Shown here piece by piece: positions 32,850-44,225 of a stretch of 64,000 nt of DNA. This stretch comes from Tupaia tana. Taxonomy: Eukaryota > Chordata > Mammalia > Scandentia > Tupaiidae. The notes below the pieces were generated by a model. The model did not search any database and had not been told where the DNA came from. It saw nothing but the letters and a program-made list of their open reading frames with translations. The position numbers and the translations under genes are program-made. How positions within the stretch are numbered: position 1 is the first letter of the stretch; every line of letters starts with the position of its first letter. The stretch is taken from contig JAKSZU010000004.1 in the NCBI GenBank assembly GCA_026018925.1, positions 9,582,017 through 9,646,016 of the forward strand, in the 5' to 3' direction.

Positions 32850-33237
32850 AAAGGATTCATGTAGTCAGTGGAGACAGAGTGCTCCCACAAATCAATAAGG
32901 AAAAAAATAATAAAAGAGAAAAACTCCAGTAGCAAAACACACAAAAGGTATAAAAGTCGGTTACTTGACAGATGTGGAAATAAAAGTGACCGACATGAAA
33001 AACGGATGCTCTGCTTCATAAGAAATTAGAAAAAAAAAAAATGCTAATTAAAACCATAATGAGATATCTTACACCCACAGACTGTCAAAAATTAAAGTTA
33101 ATTTCTTTAAAAGATAATTAACTACTTAAAGGAAAATGAATAACAATGTATTATGGAGTTTTTAGCATATGTAAAAATGAAATGTATAGCAAAAACTAGC
33201 ACAAAGGATGGGAAAAGAGCAATAAAAGTACAATGTT

Positions 33238-34130
33238 TGTGTTGGTTTGCTAGGGCTGCCTAACTAAAGACCACCAATTAGATGGCTTAAATAACAGAAG
33301 GCGTGTTCTCTCACAGTTCTGGGGACTCAAGTCGGAGGTAAACGGTGTTGGCAGGGTTGGTTACTTTTTTTTTTTTTTTTTTTTTTTTGGGAGAGGTTTT
33401 TTCGCTATAGGGCGCGTGCGCTCGCCAGACAGACAGAGAGAGACATAGAGACAGAAAGCGAGAAATCACCCCCCAGGGGGGATGGTCACACCGCAATCCC
33501 TTCTCCTCCATTCTCCTCTCGGGATCTTGGGCACGCACGCACACGCGCCCGGCGTGAGTTGTAAGCCACTGGGTCTGAGACGCGAACCGCGGTCGACTAC
33601 GTGGGAGTCCCGCGACATAGCCATTATGCTAACTGCTGGTTCCCAGGGTTGGTTACTTTTGAAGGCTGTAAAGCAAATTCATTCCATGCTCTGCTGCTAG
33701 CTCCTGCTGGTTTGCTAGCAATATCCGGCATGCTTGGGCTGTAGAGATAGCACCAGTATCTTCACATGTGATTTTCCCCCTCTATATGCCCGTGTCCAAG
33801 CTTCCCTTCTTATAAGGACACCAAACATGTTGGATTAGGGACCCACCCTGATCCCGTATGACCTCATCCTAACTTAACTAATTATATTGCAATAACCCTC
33901 TTTCCAAGTAAGTTCAGGTGCCGAGGTACCAGAGTTTAGGACTTCAGCAAACGAATCAACCTGAAAGGGACTTCCCTCTGGCTCCCCCAAAATTCATCTT
34001 TCTTGTGTGCAAAATACATTCCCCAATTTCAGCATCTACAAAAGTCTTAACCCATTCCAGCATCAAGTCTAAATCCAAAACCTCATCTAAATCTCTCGCA
34101 AATCAGATACAGGTGAGAGTTAGAGTGTAA
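33238..34130 (-). mobile_element. MLT1-type LTR (ERVL-MaLR), minus strand, split by a SINE
   Basis: Plus-strand text shows the reverse of the LTR: gttggtttgctagggctgcc, cacagttctggggactcaag and, after the SINE, cttcttataaggacaccaaa, gggacccaccctgatccc. It belongs to an old non-infectious retrovirus-like element; only fragments remain. Confidence 0.85.
33369..33643 (-). mobile_element. Family A SINE in an LTR, perfect 17-bp target-site duplication
   Basis: Complete minus-strand copy, with head CCAGCAGTTAGCATAATGGC and end gcgccctatagcgaaaaa. CAGGGTTGGTTACTTTT occurs at 33352-33368 and 33644-33660. The intact CpGs and perfect duplication show it is recent. Confidence 0.97.
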
Positions 34131-34537
34131 TTTATCTGGAGGAAAAATTCCTCTCCATCTAAGAATCTGTTGTCTGCCTCCAAAATACAAAGCTGGAAAA
34201 GGTGGGGTTGGATATCTTGTTCCCAGTGAAGGAAACTGGCAGGAAACGAAGGAGTCCCCAGGGCCCAGACAAGTCCAAAACCTGGCAGGCCAAGTCCTAC
34301 TAAATTCTGTAACTTGAAAATAGTCCTCTGTCGATGCTTCGCTCTCCAGGACCACTGGAGTGAGGGTCCCGTGCCCTTGGTTGGGGCAGGAGCTCTGCCC
34401 ATGAGCCTGTGTTCTCCAAGCCTGTGGCAATGGCAGCCCCACTGGTCTCTTCATCTGTGGCTCTCCATGCAGCGTCACTCATCTTTCATTTCATCCCATC
34501 CTTGCCCCTCTCAATCCAGGCTGGAAGTGTTTCTTCT

Positions 34538-34572
<35 letters not shown>

Positions 34573-34870
34573 AAGAAAAAAAAAGAAAAAGTTTTGAAAG
34601 CCCTGTTGGTTTCCTGTGCCGACAAAGCAGGGGGTAGGGAGACAAGCCATCAGACAGAGGGTCCCTGCCTCCCTGTCCTATACCATCATGTCTGAGGCCT
34701 CTGACTTCTGCTGAGATGGTTGGCTGACTCCACGAGTCACGTGCTTATTTGTTTAGCAAATGGCTGTCCAGCACGTCCTTGACTGTTGCCAGGGTAGATG
34801 GTCTAGAAAGGCTGAGAATCTTCCACGTCACCAGGAATCTGGCATAATTATACTGGTCTGAGGAACAGTA
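34131..34870 (-). mobile_element. Probable MaLR internal remnant, with a 30-bp A-run
   Basis: The text after the LTR (cattccagcatcaagtctaa, atccaaaacctcatctaaat just before it, then caggaccactggagtgag) resembles the non-coding internal region of MaLR elements in reverse. An A-run at 34,541-34,570 interrupts it. No gag, pol or env frame is present. Confidence 0.5.
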
Positions 34871-35127
34871 AACCTTCATACGAGGACAATATCAGAAATA
34901 GAGGAATATTTTATAATGATAAAGGCTTATTAACCACAGATATAGCAATCTTAAGTGTGTACACACGCAATAACAGAATCTCAAAACAGATTGAGCGAAA
35001 CCTGACAGACAGACAGAAGTAGCAAAATCCGCAGTCTCCATTGGAGGTGGTGACAGTCATTTCTCAGTAACTGATATCACAAATAGGCAGAAAATCAGTA
35101 AGGATGTAGGATATTTGAACTATATAT

Positions 35128-35206
35128 TGAGTCATCGGAAAAGTCATGGTGCATTTTTGCATAGAAAAACACAGAAAAATACTCTTGACTTTTCCGATGA
35201 CCTCAT
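35128..35206. mobile_element. Mariner-type MITE, copy 3
   Basis: Ends TTGAGTCATCGGAAAAGTCA and TGACTTTTCCGATGACCTCA are inverted repeats over about 79 bp; TA lies at the left flank. Good conservation of CGG in both arms. Confidence 0.9.
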
Positions 35207-35345
35207 TAAAAATGATACTAGAAATAACTGACATTTATAAGTGACCACATATTCTTTTGGTGGATATGAATTCATATAAACCATATATTGGGCCATGAAA
35301 TAAATCTCCATGAACTGAAAGAATTGAAATAATATAAAATATGTT

Positions 35346-35606
35346 TTTTTATTTTATTTATATATTTTCTAGAGAGATTTTGCTATAGGGCATGTGCACT
35401 CACCAGGGAGACAGAAAGTGAGAGATCACCGACCCACCCCTGCATGGGGGATGCCCACACCACAATCCCTTCTGCTCCATTCCCCTCTCAGGATTTTGGG
35501 TACACAGGCACCAAGCATAAGTTTTAAGTCGCTGGGTCCGGGACTCGAACCATGGTTGATTATGTGGGAGTCCAGTGATGTAACCATTATGCCATCTACT
35601 GGTCCC
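35346..35606 (-). mobile_element. Family A SINE, first of a tandem pair
   Basis: Minus-strand head GGGACCAGTAGATGGCATAA, B box GGTTCGAGTCC, end gcatgccctatagcaaaatc and an A/T-rich tail. It is flanked by AATATGTT at 35338-35345 and 35607-35614. Confidence 0.9.
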
Positions 35607-35617
35607 AATATGTTATT

Positions 35618-35867
35618 ACTGGGCGGTGGGGGAGAGATTTTTGCTATAGGGCTCATGCATTTGCCAGAGAGACAGAAAGCAAGAAATCAACCCCCAGGGG
35701 TATAGCCAAGCCACAATCTCTTTTCCTCCAATCTCCTCTTGGGATTTTGATCACTCACGTACATGCCTTCCGGTGTGAGTTTTAAGCCACCGGGTCCAGG
35801 ACTCAAACAGTGGTTGACTACATGGGAGTCCAGGGATGTAACCATTATGCCATCTGCTGGTCCCCCC
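35618..35867 (-). mobile_element. Family A SINE, second of a tandem pair
   Basis: Minus-strand head GGGGACCAGCAGATGGCATA, end gagccctatagcaaaaatct. The flanks AATATGTTATT at 35607-35617 and 35868-35878 are identical. Confidence 0.9.
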
Positions 35868-36585
35868 AATATGTTATTTTAATAGAAAGGAATTGAATTA
35901 GAAATCAGTAACAAAAACATATCTGGAAAATCCCTAAATATTAGAAACTGAACCAAACATTTCTAACTCATATCAAAGAGGAAGTCACAAGGGAAATTAG
36001 AAAATATTTTGAATTGAATGAAAACAAAACAAAACATATCGACATTTGTGGGATGAAACTAAAAACGTGCTTTGAGAAAAATGTAGAGCTTTAGATTCTC
36101 ATATTAAAAAAAGAAGAAAGGTCTAAAGTCCATTATCTAAGCTTCCACTTTAAAAAGATATAAAAAGAAGAACATTTAACACCAAAGTAAGTAGAGGAAA
36201 AGACATAATAAAGATAAGAGCAGAAATTCCTTTATTCCTCTCAGCAAACTAGGAATAAAAAGGAACTTTCTCAACCTGATAACAGACAACTACAAAAAAC
36301 CTGCAGCTGGCATCAGACTTAGTGTGAAAGACTAAACGCCTTGCCCCCTAAATTCCGAATGAGAAATGATACCTGCTTTTGTCACGTCTATTCAACATCA
36401 GACTAGAGGCCCTGGTACGAAACAACAGGAAAAAGTAAAAAAGGCATAAGTCGACTTGATCTCTAAGTAGAAAATCCTAAGCAATATACAAAAAAGCCTA
36501 GCATTCATATGCAAGTTGAGTAAGGTCAACATAGAAACTGACTATTCCTTTTATTCATTTATTTATTTGCTTACTTTCAGATGTC

Positions 36586-36712
36586 TTCCCAGGAAGAGAA
36601 TGGAGAAGAAGCGATTGCAGCATAGCCATCCCCTTGGGGGGTGATTCCTCACTCTCCCTCTCCCTCTCCCTCTCACCGTCTCTCTCTTCTCTGGCGAGCA
36701 CAGGTGCCAAGA
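36586..36712 (+). mobile_element. 5'-truncated Family A SINE
   Basis: Only the core and 3' part remain: cccaggaagagaatggagaa, gattgcagcatagccatccc, a CTCCCTCTCCC tract and ggcgagcacaggtgcc. The tRNA-like head is missing. Confidence 0.8.
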
Positions 36713-36890
36713 TAACTCCATGAGGAAAGGGTAGTCTCTTCAACAAACGGCGTGGAAGAGTGTCATCTCTCTAAACATAAAAACTAAAACTATAAAACTT
36801 CTCAAAGAATATATGTATGACCTAAAAGTCTCAGGACACAAAATGTTTTAAGACACAAAAAGCAAAACTATTTTAAAAATGGGTAAATTG

Positions 36891-37121
36891 GGGCCAGCAG
36901 GTGGTGTGGTTGTTAAGGTACAGGTACCCATATAGCTGACTGTGTAGTTCAAATCCCAGACCCAACAGCTTGAAAAACACACCAGGCACGTGTGTGTGCA
37001 TGGAGAAGGGATTGCTGCTTGGTCATCCCACCTGGGAGATGATTTCTCACTTTCCCTCTATCTTTAGCTCTCTCTCTGGTGAGTACATATGTCCTATAGC
37101 AAAAAAAAAAGAAAAAAAAAA
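36891..37121 (+). mobile_element. Family A SINE, internally shortened
   Basis: Head GGGGCCAGCAGGTGGTGTGG; the core jumps from gtgtgtgcatgg to agaagggattgctgcttgg, dropping about 20 bp. End gtcctatagcaaaaaaaaaa. Flanks GGGTAAATTG (36881-36890) and GAGTAAATTG (37130-37139) suggest the duplication. Confidence 0.87.
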
Positions 37122-37782
37122 AAAGGGGGGAGTAAATTGATCTACATAAACATTAACATTTTTAATTTATGAAAGATGTTATGAAAAATAAAAAGGTAAG
37201 GCTCAGACTAGGACAAAATATTCACACATATATATCTGACAAACAATTTGTATCCATAATAACATACAAATAAAAATAATAGGAAGATGAAAAAACAGCA
37301 AAAAAAAAAAAAAAAAAGATTTGAACAGACACTTATCCAGCGAGGACATACGAATGGGAAATAAACACATGAGGAGATATTTGAATCATCCGTTATCAGG
37401 AAAACGTCAGCGAGAATCAAAGAGATACTGCTATGCACCCTTTAGAATAGCTCCAATTAACAAGACTGGTGATTCCGAATGTTGACAGGTATGGGGCCAG
37501 AACTGTCACAGAGTCCTGGTGGGAGTGTAAAAGGTAGAACCACTTTAGACAACAGTTTGGAAGCTCCTTACTATGTTAAACCTCACTTACCATGTAACCC
37601 TGCGGTTCTACCTCTAGCTGGTTACCTAGGAGACATGAACACGTGTCCATACGAATACTTGTACTCAGATGTTTATAGCAGCTTTATTCATATTAGCCAC
37701 TCATTAGAAGCAATCCAAATACCCAACTAGTATACTCATATAATGGTACATCACACATTAGTAAAAGTGAATGAATAACTTT

Positions 37783-38033
37783 CTTTTTTTTGAGAGAGAG
37801 AGAATTTTTGCTATAGGGCATGTGTATGTACCAGAGAGACAGAAAGAGACAGAAAGCGAGAAATGAGCCCCCAGGGGTAATGACCATGCCACAATCCCGT
37901 CTCCTCCATTCTCCTCTCAGGATTTTGGACATGCACACGCACCAAGGATGAGGTTTAAGCCACCAGGTCTGGGAATTGAACTGCAGTCAACTACGTGGGA
38001 ATCCAGCAACATAAATTACACCATCTGCTGGTC
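37783..38033 (-). mobile_element. Family A SINE, minus strand
   Basis: Head (minus) GACCAGCAGATGGTGTAATT, core ggagacgggattgtggcatg, end catgccctatagcaaaaatt and a T-rich (plus) tail. It lies at the 3' end of the L1M. Confidence 0.9.
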
Positions 38034-39624
38034 GACAGAGTGAACTTTTAAGCAAATTAATATGATGAACCTCCTAAACATAAAAACTGAAAAAAAAAAA
38101 AAAGCCTTTGGGGCCCCCTTCCCTCACCACAGGCAGAGTGAGGATGCTCCTCTAATACCAAGGGAGCACTTGTAAGGCTCCCTGGAAGAGGCTACCTCTT
38201 GTCACCCACCTACCTGGTTGGAGTAAGGGGCCCCTCATTAGTTACTCCCCAAAGACCATATTAAAATACATACGCTTCACCTTGGACCCCCAGCTGGCCC
38301 TCCCGTCACCACCGCCCTGATGAGATGAACTCTCTCTAGGTTCCTTTATCCACTCACTAGTTTTAACAAGTACTAAGCACCTATCGACTGCAGAAGCTGT
38401 CTTCGTGGATGGTGAGGAAAGATCAAACAGTCAGGGTATCTCTGCATAAGGAGCTTTTAAAGAGAGAAAAACAGACATATTGACATACAGAGTCTTCCTT
38501 TGGTATCATGGGAAATTGGTTCCAGGGCCCCAATGCCACAGATGCACAACCCCCTTACACAAAAGGGTGTGGTATTTCAGGTAATCTGCGCACAGCCTCC
38601 TGTATGTTTTCAATCGTCTCTAGCTTACTTCCAATACCTACTACAATGTAAGCAATATGGGAGTGGTTGCTACACTGTGTAGGGAGTAACAACGAGAGGA
38701 CATCTGTACACATCGGGTACAGACGCACCGATCTTTTCTCCAGTATTTTCAGTCCATGCTGTATTGAGTCTGTGATGCAGAACCCATGGCCAACTGTAAT
38801 TGCAACTCATTAAACTTGGTGCTAATTGAGTTTTGTACAAAAGAAAATGTAACAAACTGCTGGGCTCATCAGAGGAGGTGACATTTGAGATAGAATTCAC
38901 CCGAGAGGAGGAAGAGAGGCCTGCGGCCCTCTGAGAAGGTATGGAAGGTTCCGAGGTTCTCTGGAGAAACAAAAGAAGATCCCCATGGCTGGAGCGTGGA
39001 TGTGTGTAGCAGGAGGGGGTGCTGGAGGGCACACGAGCCCGGAGGTAAAGCTCTGGGCCGATTACTCAGGCCTGCAAGCCCCAGAACACTCTGTAGAGCT
39101 GTGAAGTCATCTGAAGGAGCGCTCACATTCACATGTGCACTGAGCATTTCCTGTTGAATGAATACTGTAAATATATGTGCTATTTTTAAAATGTAAATAA
39201 ATATTGCAATGGTTTTAAAAATTCAGGTGCATTTAAAAGTCATAGTATTTTGGGGGGCATCATGCATTTTCCCAGCTGACAGTTACTAAGAGTATAGCTC
39301 TCGTCAGGGGCTGAGGTTCAGAGAGGCGTGGGACGTTTTCCATGTTGAAGGTGGGGATTGATGGACATCCTAATTGAAGCTGGGCATTCCCTGAAGCAAT
39401 GAAGAGAAATGAAGTCATTTTCAGAAGGGGCAGGACATAGTCACATTTCTGTTTCAGAAGGGTTGCAACCAGGATGGATGGCAGGAGGGAAGCCCCACTG
39501 GAGGAGGAGCCAGCGGTCTGGGGACTCCTGCAGGGATGGCGGCGGATTTAGGCCTGAGTCAGACGGTGGATAGTGAAGGGTGGGGAGAGGTGCATATTTG
39601 AGAGCTATTAAAAAGGTATAATTG
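38034..39624. other. Old repeat interrupted by MER2, plus unique DNA
   Basis: An ancient repeat carrying tactaagcacctatcgactg (38,372) and gcataaggagcttttaaag (38,443) seems to resume after MER2 at gaggaggtgacatttgagat (38,874). The rest (39,000-39,624) is unrecognised. Confidence 0.45.
38488..38796 (-). mobile_element. MER2-type Tigger element
   Basis: The ends are inverted: GAGTCTTCCTTTGGTATC and CCATGGCCAACTGTA, followed and preceded by A/T bases. Internal gtacagacgcaccgatcttt and caatacctactacaatgtaa match MER2, a non-autonomous Tc1/mariner-superfamily (pogo/Tigger) transposon. Confidence 0.85.
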
Positions 39625-39814
39625 GAGGCCAGCCCCAAAGGTAGCTGTTAAACACTGCTTTGGGAGCCAGATCCCACAAGACCAACTATGGTTTGAATCC
39701 TGGCCCTTTGGGCTTGAAAAATACACTTGGTACAGTACATGTGTGCCCCAAAAATCAGCGGGATAAAGAAATGGAGGAAGAAGGATTGAAGCATGACTGC
39801 ACCCCGTGCAAGGA

Positions 39815-39861
<47 letters not shown>

Positions 39862-39895
39862 CTCTCGTGATGCATGCACCTTCTAGCAATTAAAA
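39625..39895 (+). mobile_element. Family C SINE with an expanded (TC)n
   Basis: Starts GGAGGCCAGCCCCAAAGGTA; has ggagccagatcccacaagac, B-box-like ggtttgaatcctgg, core ggaagaaggattgaagcatg. Its pyrimidine tract is now a TC dinucleotide repeat (39,818-39,857). Ends CGTGATGCATGCACC and a GA-rich tail. Confidence 0.9.
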
Positions 39896-40147
39896 GAGAG
39901 AGGAGAGAGAGAGAGAGAGAGGAAGTAGAATTGATGGAACGTAGTGACCAACCAGATGTAGGAGAAGAAAGAGAGGAAGGGGCTGGGACGACTGGTTTCT
40001 TGCTCTGCCAGAGGCCATCACCATTATCTGTCATCCTCTCAGCCACCCATACACTGGGTCCTTGATTAATCCCATTCTGGAGAGGGCCTGGCCCTTTGCA
40101 TTTGGGAATCGCCAAGTTCTGCATTAAAAAGCAAAGGGGGGGGGGTG

Positions 40148-40455
40148 GTCAGGGCCACAGATGGCATAGTGGTTACTTCACTGGACTCCCACATTGCCAA
40201 CTGCGGTTCGAGTCCCAGACCTGGTAACTTGAAACTCACACCAGGCCTGTGTGCATGCATGCCCATGACCCCAGGAGTAGAATGGGGGAGAAGAGATTGC
40301 AGCGTGGCCATTCCCCACCCCCCACCCCCGCCCCAGGGGTGCTGATTTCTCGCTTTTCCTCTCACTGTCTCTGTTTCTCTCTATTGCTCTCCTGCAAGCA
40401 AGCGCACATGCCCTAAGGCAAAAGCCTCTAAAATGAAACAAAACAAAAAAGAAAA
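40148..40455 (+). mobile_element. Family A SINE
   Basis: Head CAGGGCCACAGATGGCATAG, B box GGTTCGAGTCC, core gagaagagattgcagcgtgg, a C-rich block (40,316-40,335), then catgccctaaggcaaaagcc. It also carries a head-proximal G-run (40,137-40,146). Confidence 0.88.
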
Positions 40456-42094
40456 AGGGGTCAAGAAACCTCTACCAAATGTTTGAGGCATGAGAAAGCA
40501 AAGGGATGGTGTGAAAAGGTGTAGGTATTGATGAAACCTGAAGGGAGAGAGGGGACGAGAGACAGAGGCACGAACCGCGGGGGAGCGTCGTTCTCGGGGT
40601 CACCGGGAGCCCAGCCGTCACAGGCCTGTCTGGGAACCGCTCCTGTCGGGTGGCTCAGGGGAACGGATGCACTGCTGCAGGGTAACAAGGTGGCTCCGAA
40701 GCCACAGCATGGATCCAACCACTTTCCAAGGTGGCCTAACTGGTCAGTATAAGAAAAGGGCTCAAATCATAGAAGGTCTGTCACTCGTGGAAACCCTCCT
40801 AGACGTCAGCACTGCTCTCCGTTTACAGGTATGACTCCGTTACTACGCCGCCTCGTTCTGCGAAGCAGGTTTATTATGATCCCCACTTCACAGACAAGAG
40901 AACCGAGGCCCACCGAGGGGGAATAACCTGTTCAAGGAAGCACAAGCAATTAAGTGGGGAAACCAGGAATGAGATACCAGCAGCCGGCACCTAAGCCTCC
41001 TGTCTGGGCCGCTACTAAACACCCCAGTTCGGTGTGTCCGGCTCTTGAGATTAGCAGTTTGATCACTGAGCCGTGCTGCCCTGACACAGGAGGGAGCCCA
41101 GGCGGAAAGGGAGCTGAAAAAACCAGTCCAAGCTCTGGGCGATGGGGTCCGGGGCGGTGGGCAGGACCTAGGAAGTACCTTTGCTCAGTGAGTTGGGCCT
41201 CTGGATCTGTGGGGGCTGAGACAGAGAGGGAGCAGAGCAGAGTCGGTGCTTACAGGCTGTTCTGGGATAGGTGAAGGATTGAGGGATTGCAAAATCCCAC
41301 CAGGGCTGGAGCAAGGGATGGTGGTAGGAGGGGCTGGGAGACAGGGGTGCCAAAGCTTGTTGGGATTCTATGGGGACACTTTACAAGAAGAGTCAGGCTT
41401 TCTGGGTCTTGTGAAATGGATTTTATTTTTATGTCTTAAGTTTGTGCTAGGATGTTTTTTCTCAGTTGAATTCCTCTGACTACTCCTATCTCTAAATTAC
41501 ACTCTCATCTTCCTCCTGGAGCCGTGCATTCATTCCCACGTGCGAACAGGGACTGTGCGCAGACGAGCCTTGTTTCCTGTAGGCTGAACATGCTGTCTGC
41601 CTATAGGCCTGACCCAGAAAAGGGCCCCACTGGCTCCAGAGCCCAAGCTCCGGCAGACCTTCTCCTTTAACTACTCACTGGCCTTGCTTTCTTTTTGTCA
41701 TTTCCACTTGCCTCATTAACTCTTCGGTGCAAAGTCCTGCAATTTTTAACTGTAGAAATTCAGTGATACCAAAATGTAGAAGTCCCAGGAGCACGAACCT
41801 TTGCTTCTCGCCTTTGCCCTCAGCTAACAGGCTCATCTAAACTTCAGTGCCCTTGGGCAAAGCTGCGTCCTACTTAAGACTACTTTCCCTGCAGGCTTTG
41901 AGAGGCTTCTTCTGATAGAAGCAGGCTCAGCAAGCAGCAGAAGGGAAGGGGCAGAGGGGAGGCACATTTGCTAAGCCCCAATTCCGTACCTGAAAATCCT
42001 CAGCATTCTCCAGTTTCACACCCACATCTACCAGGTGCCGGATTCCAGGCTAAGTGCTTTCTGTATCACGGTGGTCTTTAAAAATTCTAATCTA
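40456..42094. other. Unique DNA with one MIR
   Basis: A MIR-type piece lies at 40,830-40,985 (cccacttcacagacaagaga, accgaggcccaccgaggggg). The remaining 1.4 kb, GC-rich in its first half, is unrecognised. The 106-codon frame at 40,954-41,274 has no domain. Confidence 0.5.
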
Positions 42095-42385
42095 GGCATG
42101 TCACCCTTCTGCTAAAAGCCACCCAAGAGTTTTGCATTGCTTTTGGGATGGTGTTCCAAAAGACGTTCTTACCGTTGTCTACGAGGTCCTGCGTGGTCTG
42201 GTCCCTGACTACATCTGTGGTTTCATTGCACCCCCCTCTCCTCCTTCGTCCACTAATGTAACTTGCTATTCAGCCGTCAGTCTCAGCTCAAAGGCCGTAG
42301 CATGAGGAAGGCAGGGGAGCATGGGGTTTAGTGAATAGCCTCTAGAGCCAAACTGAGTTCAAATCTCAGCTCTGGACCTAATGAG
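42095..42385 (+). mobile_element. L2 3' fragment followed by a MIR head
   Basis: L2 is seen in catgtcacccttctgctaaa, agttttgcattgcttttggg and tacgaggtcctgcgtggtct. From 42,320 a MIR starts: gtttagtgaatagcctctag, agccaaactgagttcaaatc. Confidence 0.75.
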
Positions 42386-42598
42386 CCTGGTCTGGATCGG
42401 GTGCCCATCGATAAGCCCACCAGAGGCAAAGTAAAAGAATACTCTGACTGGCTTCACCAAACTCCCAGTGCTGTCCCCTAGGGTAGGAAAGGAGATTGAC
42501 TTTATTGGGAACAGGTGGGCGCAGAGCTGGACAAAGATGATTCAGCAAAGCAAGGCAGGACATGAGCTGAGAAGGGAGAGCAGGGCCCCGTGGTGGGG

Positions 42599-42805
42599 CC
42601 ATGATAAAGCACAATGTTCTGTGAAGATGACCCAAGGGGGTAAGGTTCCTGGTTCCTTCCGAAGACCCCCTGAATACACTATGAACCTGTGCACATGATC
42701 CGGGGGGCTGAAGCTGGTAGTAGACTGCACCGTCAAGACCCAGTGAGGGTGATGTCTCCCCGAATGTTTCTTCTCTGTATCTCTCTCTTCTTCATGAGAG
42801 AAATA
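42599..42805 (+). mobile_element. Family D SINE
   Basis: Blocks in order: gatgacccaagggggtaagg, cctgtgcacatgatccgggg, ggctgaagctggtagtagac, gtcaagacccagtgagggtg, CTCTGTATCTCTCTCTTC, TTCATGAGAGAAATAAACAA. The tail contains an AATAAA signal. Open frames here are accidental. Confidence 0.82.
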
Positions 42806-43540
42806 AACAAGTAAACTTTGAAAAAGAAGGGGGGAGGGGGGAGGAAGGAGAGTGGATGCAGGAGTAAGGAATGTGGCCAGACTATGCTTTCCAGACTTGG
42901 ATCGTACGTTCCACGTTGCCTCGTTCATGAACCAAGAGTGCGAGTATTTAACGAGCATTTTCACAGCTCACCGTGTGTACTTAGAGCTTCACTTCTAAAT
43001 AAATTTATTCATGTCATTGCTGTAAATGAAAAGTCGTATTATTTGTCATACATAGGAGGTATTCTTAAAAATGTTTTAAATGAAAATAAAACCATGCTTT
43101 TAAATTCCTGCTGGAGACTGTGGCCTGCTAAAAATGCCCTGAGACGGTGGCCTTGTTCTCTCTTCGTTAAAAAGAGAGATTATCCAGTGTTAGAGAGGTG
43201 TAAAGACATACTAACACCAAACCTGAGCCTTTCTCCCCGCTGTAATCAGAAGGCCTAAAGAAGAATTGAAAAGGAAATGACTTTCTCACGATGTGATTCA
43301 GCGTGATGTGATGTCTTATCCACAGAGCACTGAGACGCTATTGCCTATGCCGTGTGCAGCCACCTGCTATCCCACTAGTGCTACCTGTTCAACACTGTAC
43401 AGAACACTGTCTCAGGGTGTTGGAACCTGCTCCAAGTTGTTGAATGAATGACCAAAGACAGTAAGACTGAGGACTAGTGGTTGTTAGGACAGGGACAAAA
43501 CTGTAGCCAGTACATTTTACTAATAGAAAATTCCTTCTTC
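42806..43540. other. Unique non-coding DNA
   Basis: After a GGGGGAGG-rich stretch (42,830-42,850) the sequence is unrecognised; a 146-codon frame (42,818-43,258) begins in the SINE tail and has no domain. Confidence 0.45.
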
Positions 43541-43779
43541 ATGGGGACTAGAGGGTGGCACGTATAACGCAGTGTTCTATGAAGAGGACCCGTGGGGGAA
43601 GGTCCCAGACACATGTCCAGAGGTCTCCTGGAACATGCCAGGTGCATGTATGCCCACTGTCCAGGATTGGCTGAAGCTGGGGATGGATCACTGCGTGAAG
43701 ACCCTGTTAGGGGTGCACACATCTTTGTGTCTCTCTCACTCATGAAAGAAATAAAATTAAAAATTAAATTAAATTAAAA
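43541..43779 (+). mobile_element. Family D SINE with target-site duplication
   Basis: Head GGGGACTAGAGGGTGGCACG, ggaaggtcccagacacatgt, ggctgaagctggggatggat, gaagaccctgttaggggtgc, CTCTCTCACTCATGAAAG, AAATAAAATTAAAAATT. Flanks AGAAAATTCCTTCTTC (43525-43540) and AGAAAATTGCCTCCTTG (43780-43796) mark both ends. Confidence 0.88.
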
Positions 43780-44225
43780 AGAAAATTGCCTCCTTGTCTT
43801 ATTCACCTTCCTAGTACAAAGACACAGTTCAAGTGGCCTCGTCTCCCACCCTGTCTTCCCACGGGGCTGTTCCTCCTCTGCCCCAGATCTTCCAGCTGAT
43901 ACCTACACAGCCTTCCCAGTGGCCGGGACCGCCCTCGTCCAGCCGGAAGCCAGAGCTCTATCCTCAGCGCCGCCTTGCGCATCCCCTTTACCATGACCAT
44001 TTCCCCGGCATACTTAGTCATTCCACAGTCTGAAACATTTATCAGGTCTGCTTGCTTCTGTCCCTCTCCGCTGCAGTCCCCACTCTCCCTTCTGGGCTAC
44101 TCCAACTGCCTCCTAACCATCATTTTGCTTCCCCTTTCTCCTAAGTTCCCAATTCGCTTCCCACCTATCATCTAGAGCAATCTCTTCCGAAAGCGAAATG
44201 GAACATTTGCTCACCTTCAGTGGTT

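Larger units (their letters stand above)
27560..33235 (+). mobile_element. Old L1M element (ORF2), carrying nine SINEs
   Basis: AT-rich, heavily mutated L1 ORF2 text runs through the gaps between SINEs. Examples are gtgaaactaaattatccag (28,250), ttttgataaaagttcaattc (28,736), tgcaattaagttaaataaca (29,745), tactcatgagttttaccaaa (30,667) and cataatgagatatcttacac (33,056). No frame is intact. It is dead and older than all SINEs in it. Confidence 0.8.
34880..37770 (+). mobile_element. Second old L1M element, ORF2 to near the 3' end
   Basis: Mutated L1 text lies between insertions: cagaatctcaaaacagattg (34,975), aaaaacgtgctttgagaaa (36,060), ctcaacctgataacagacaa (36,270), aaacgtcagcgagaatcaaa (37,402) and atgtttatagcagctttatt (37,669). 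It hosts a MITE and five SINE pieces. Confidence 0.82.

Noticed and set aside
33238..34870. Possible endogenous retrovirus with genes
   Set aside because: Only MaLR-type LTR and probable internal non-coding remnants are seen; no gag, pol or env frame.
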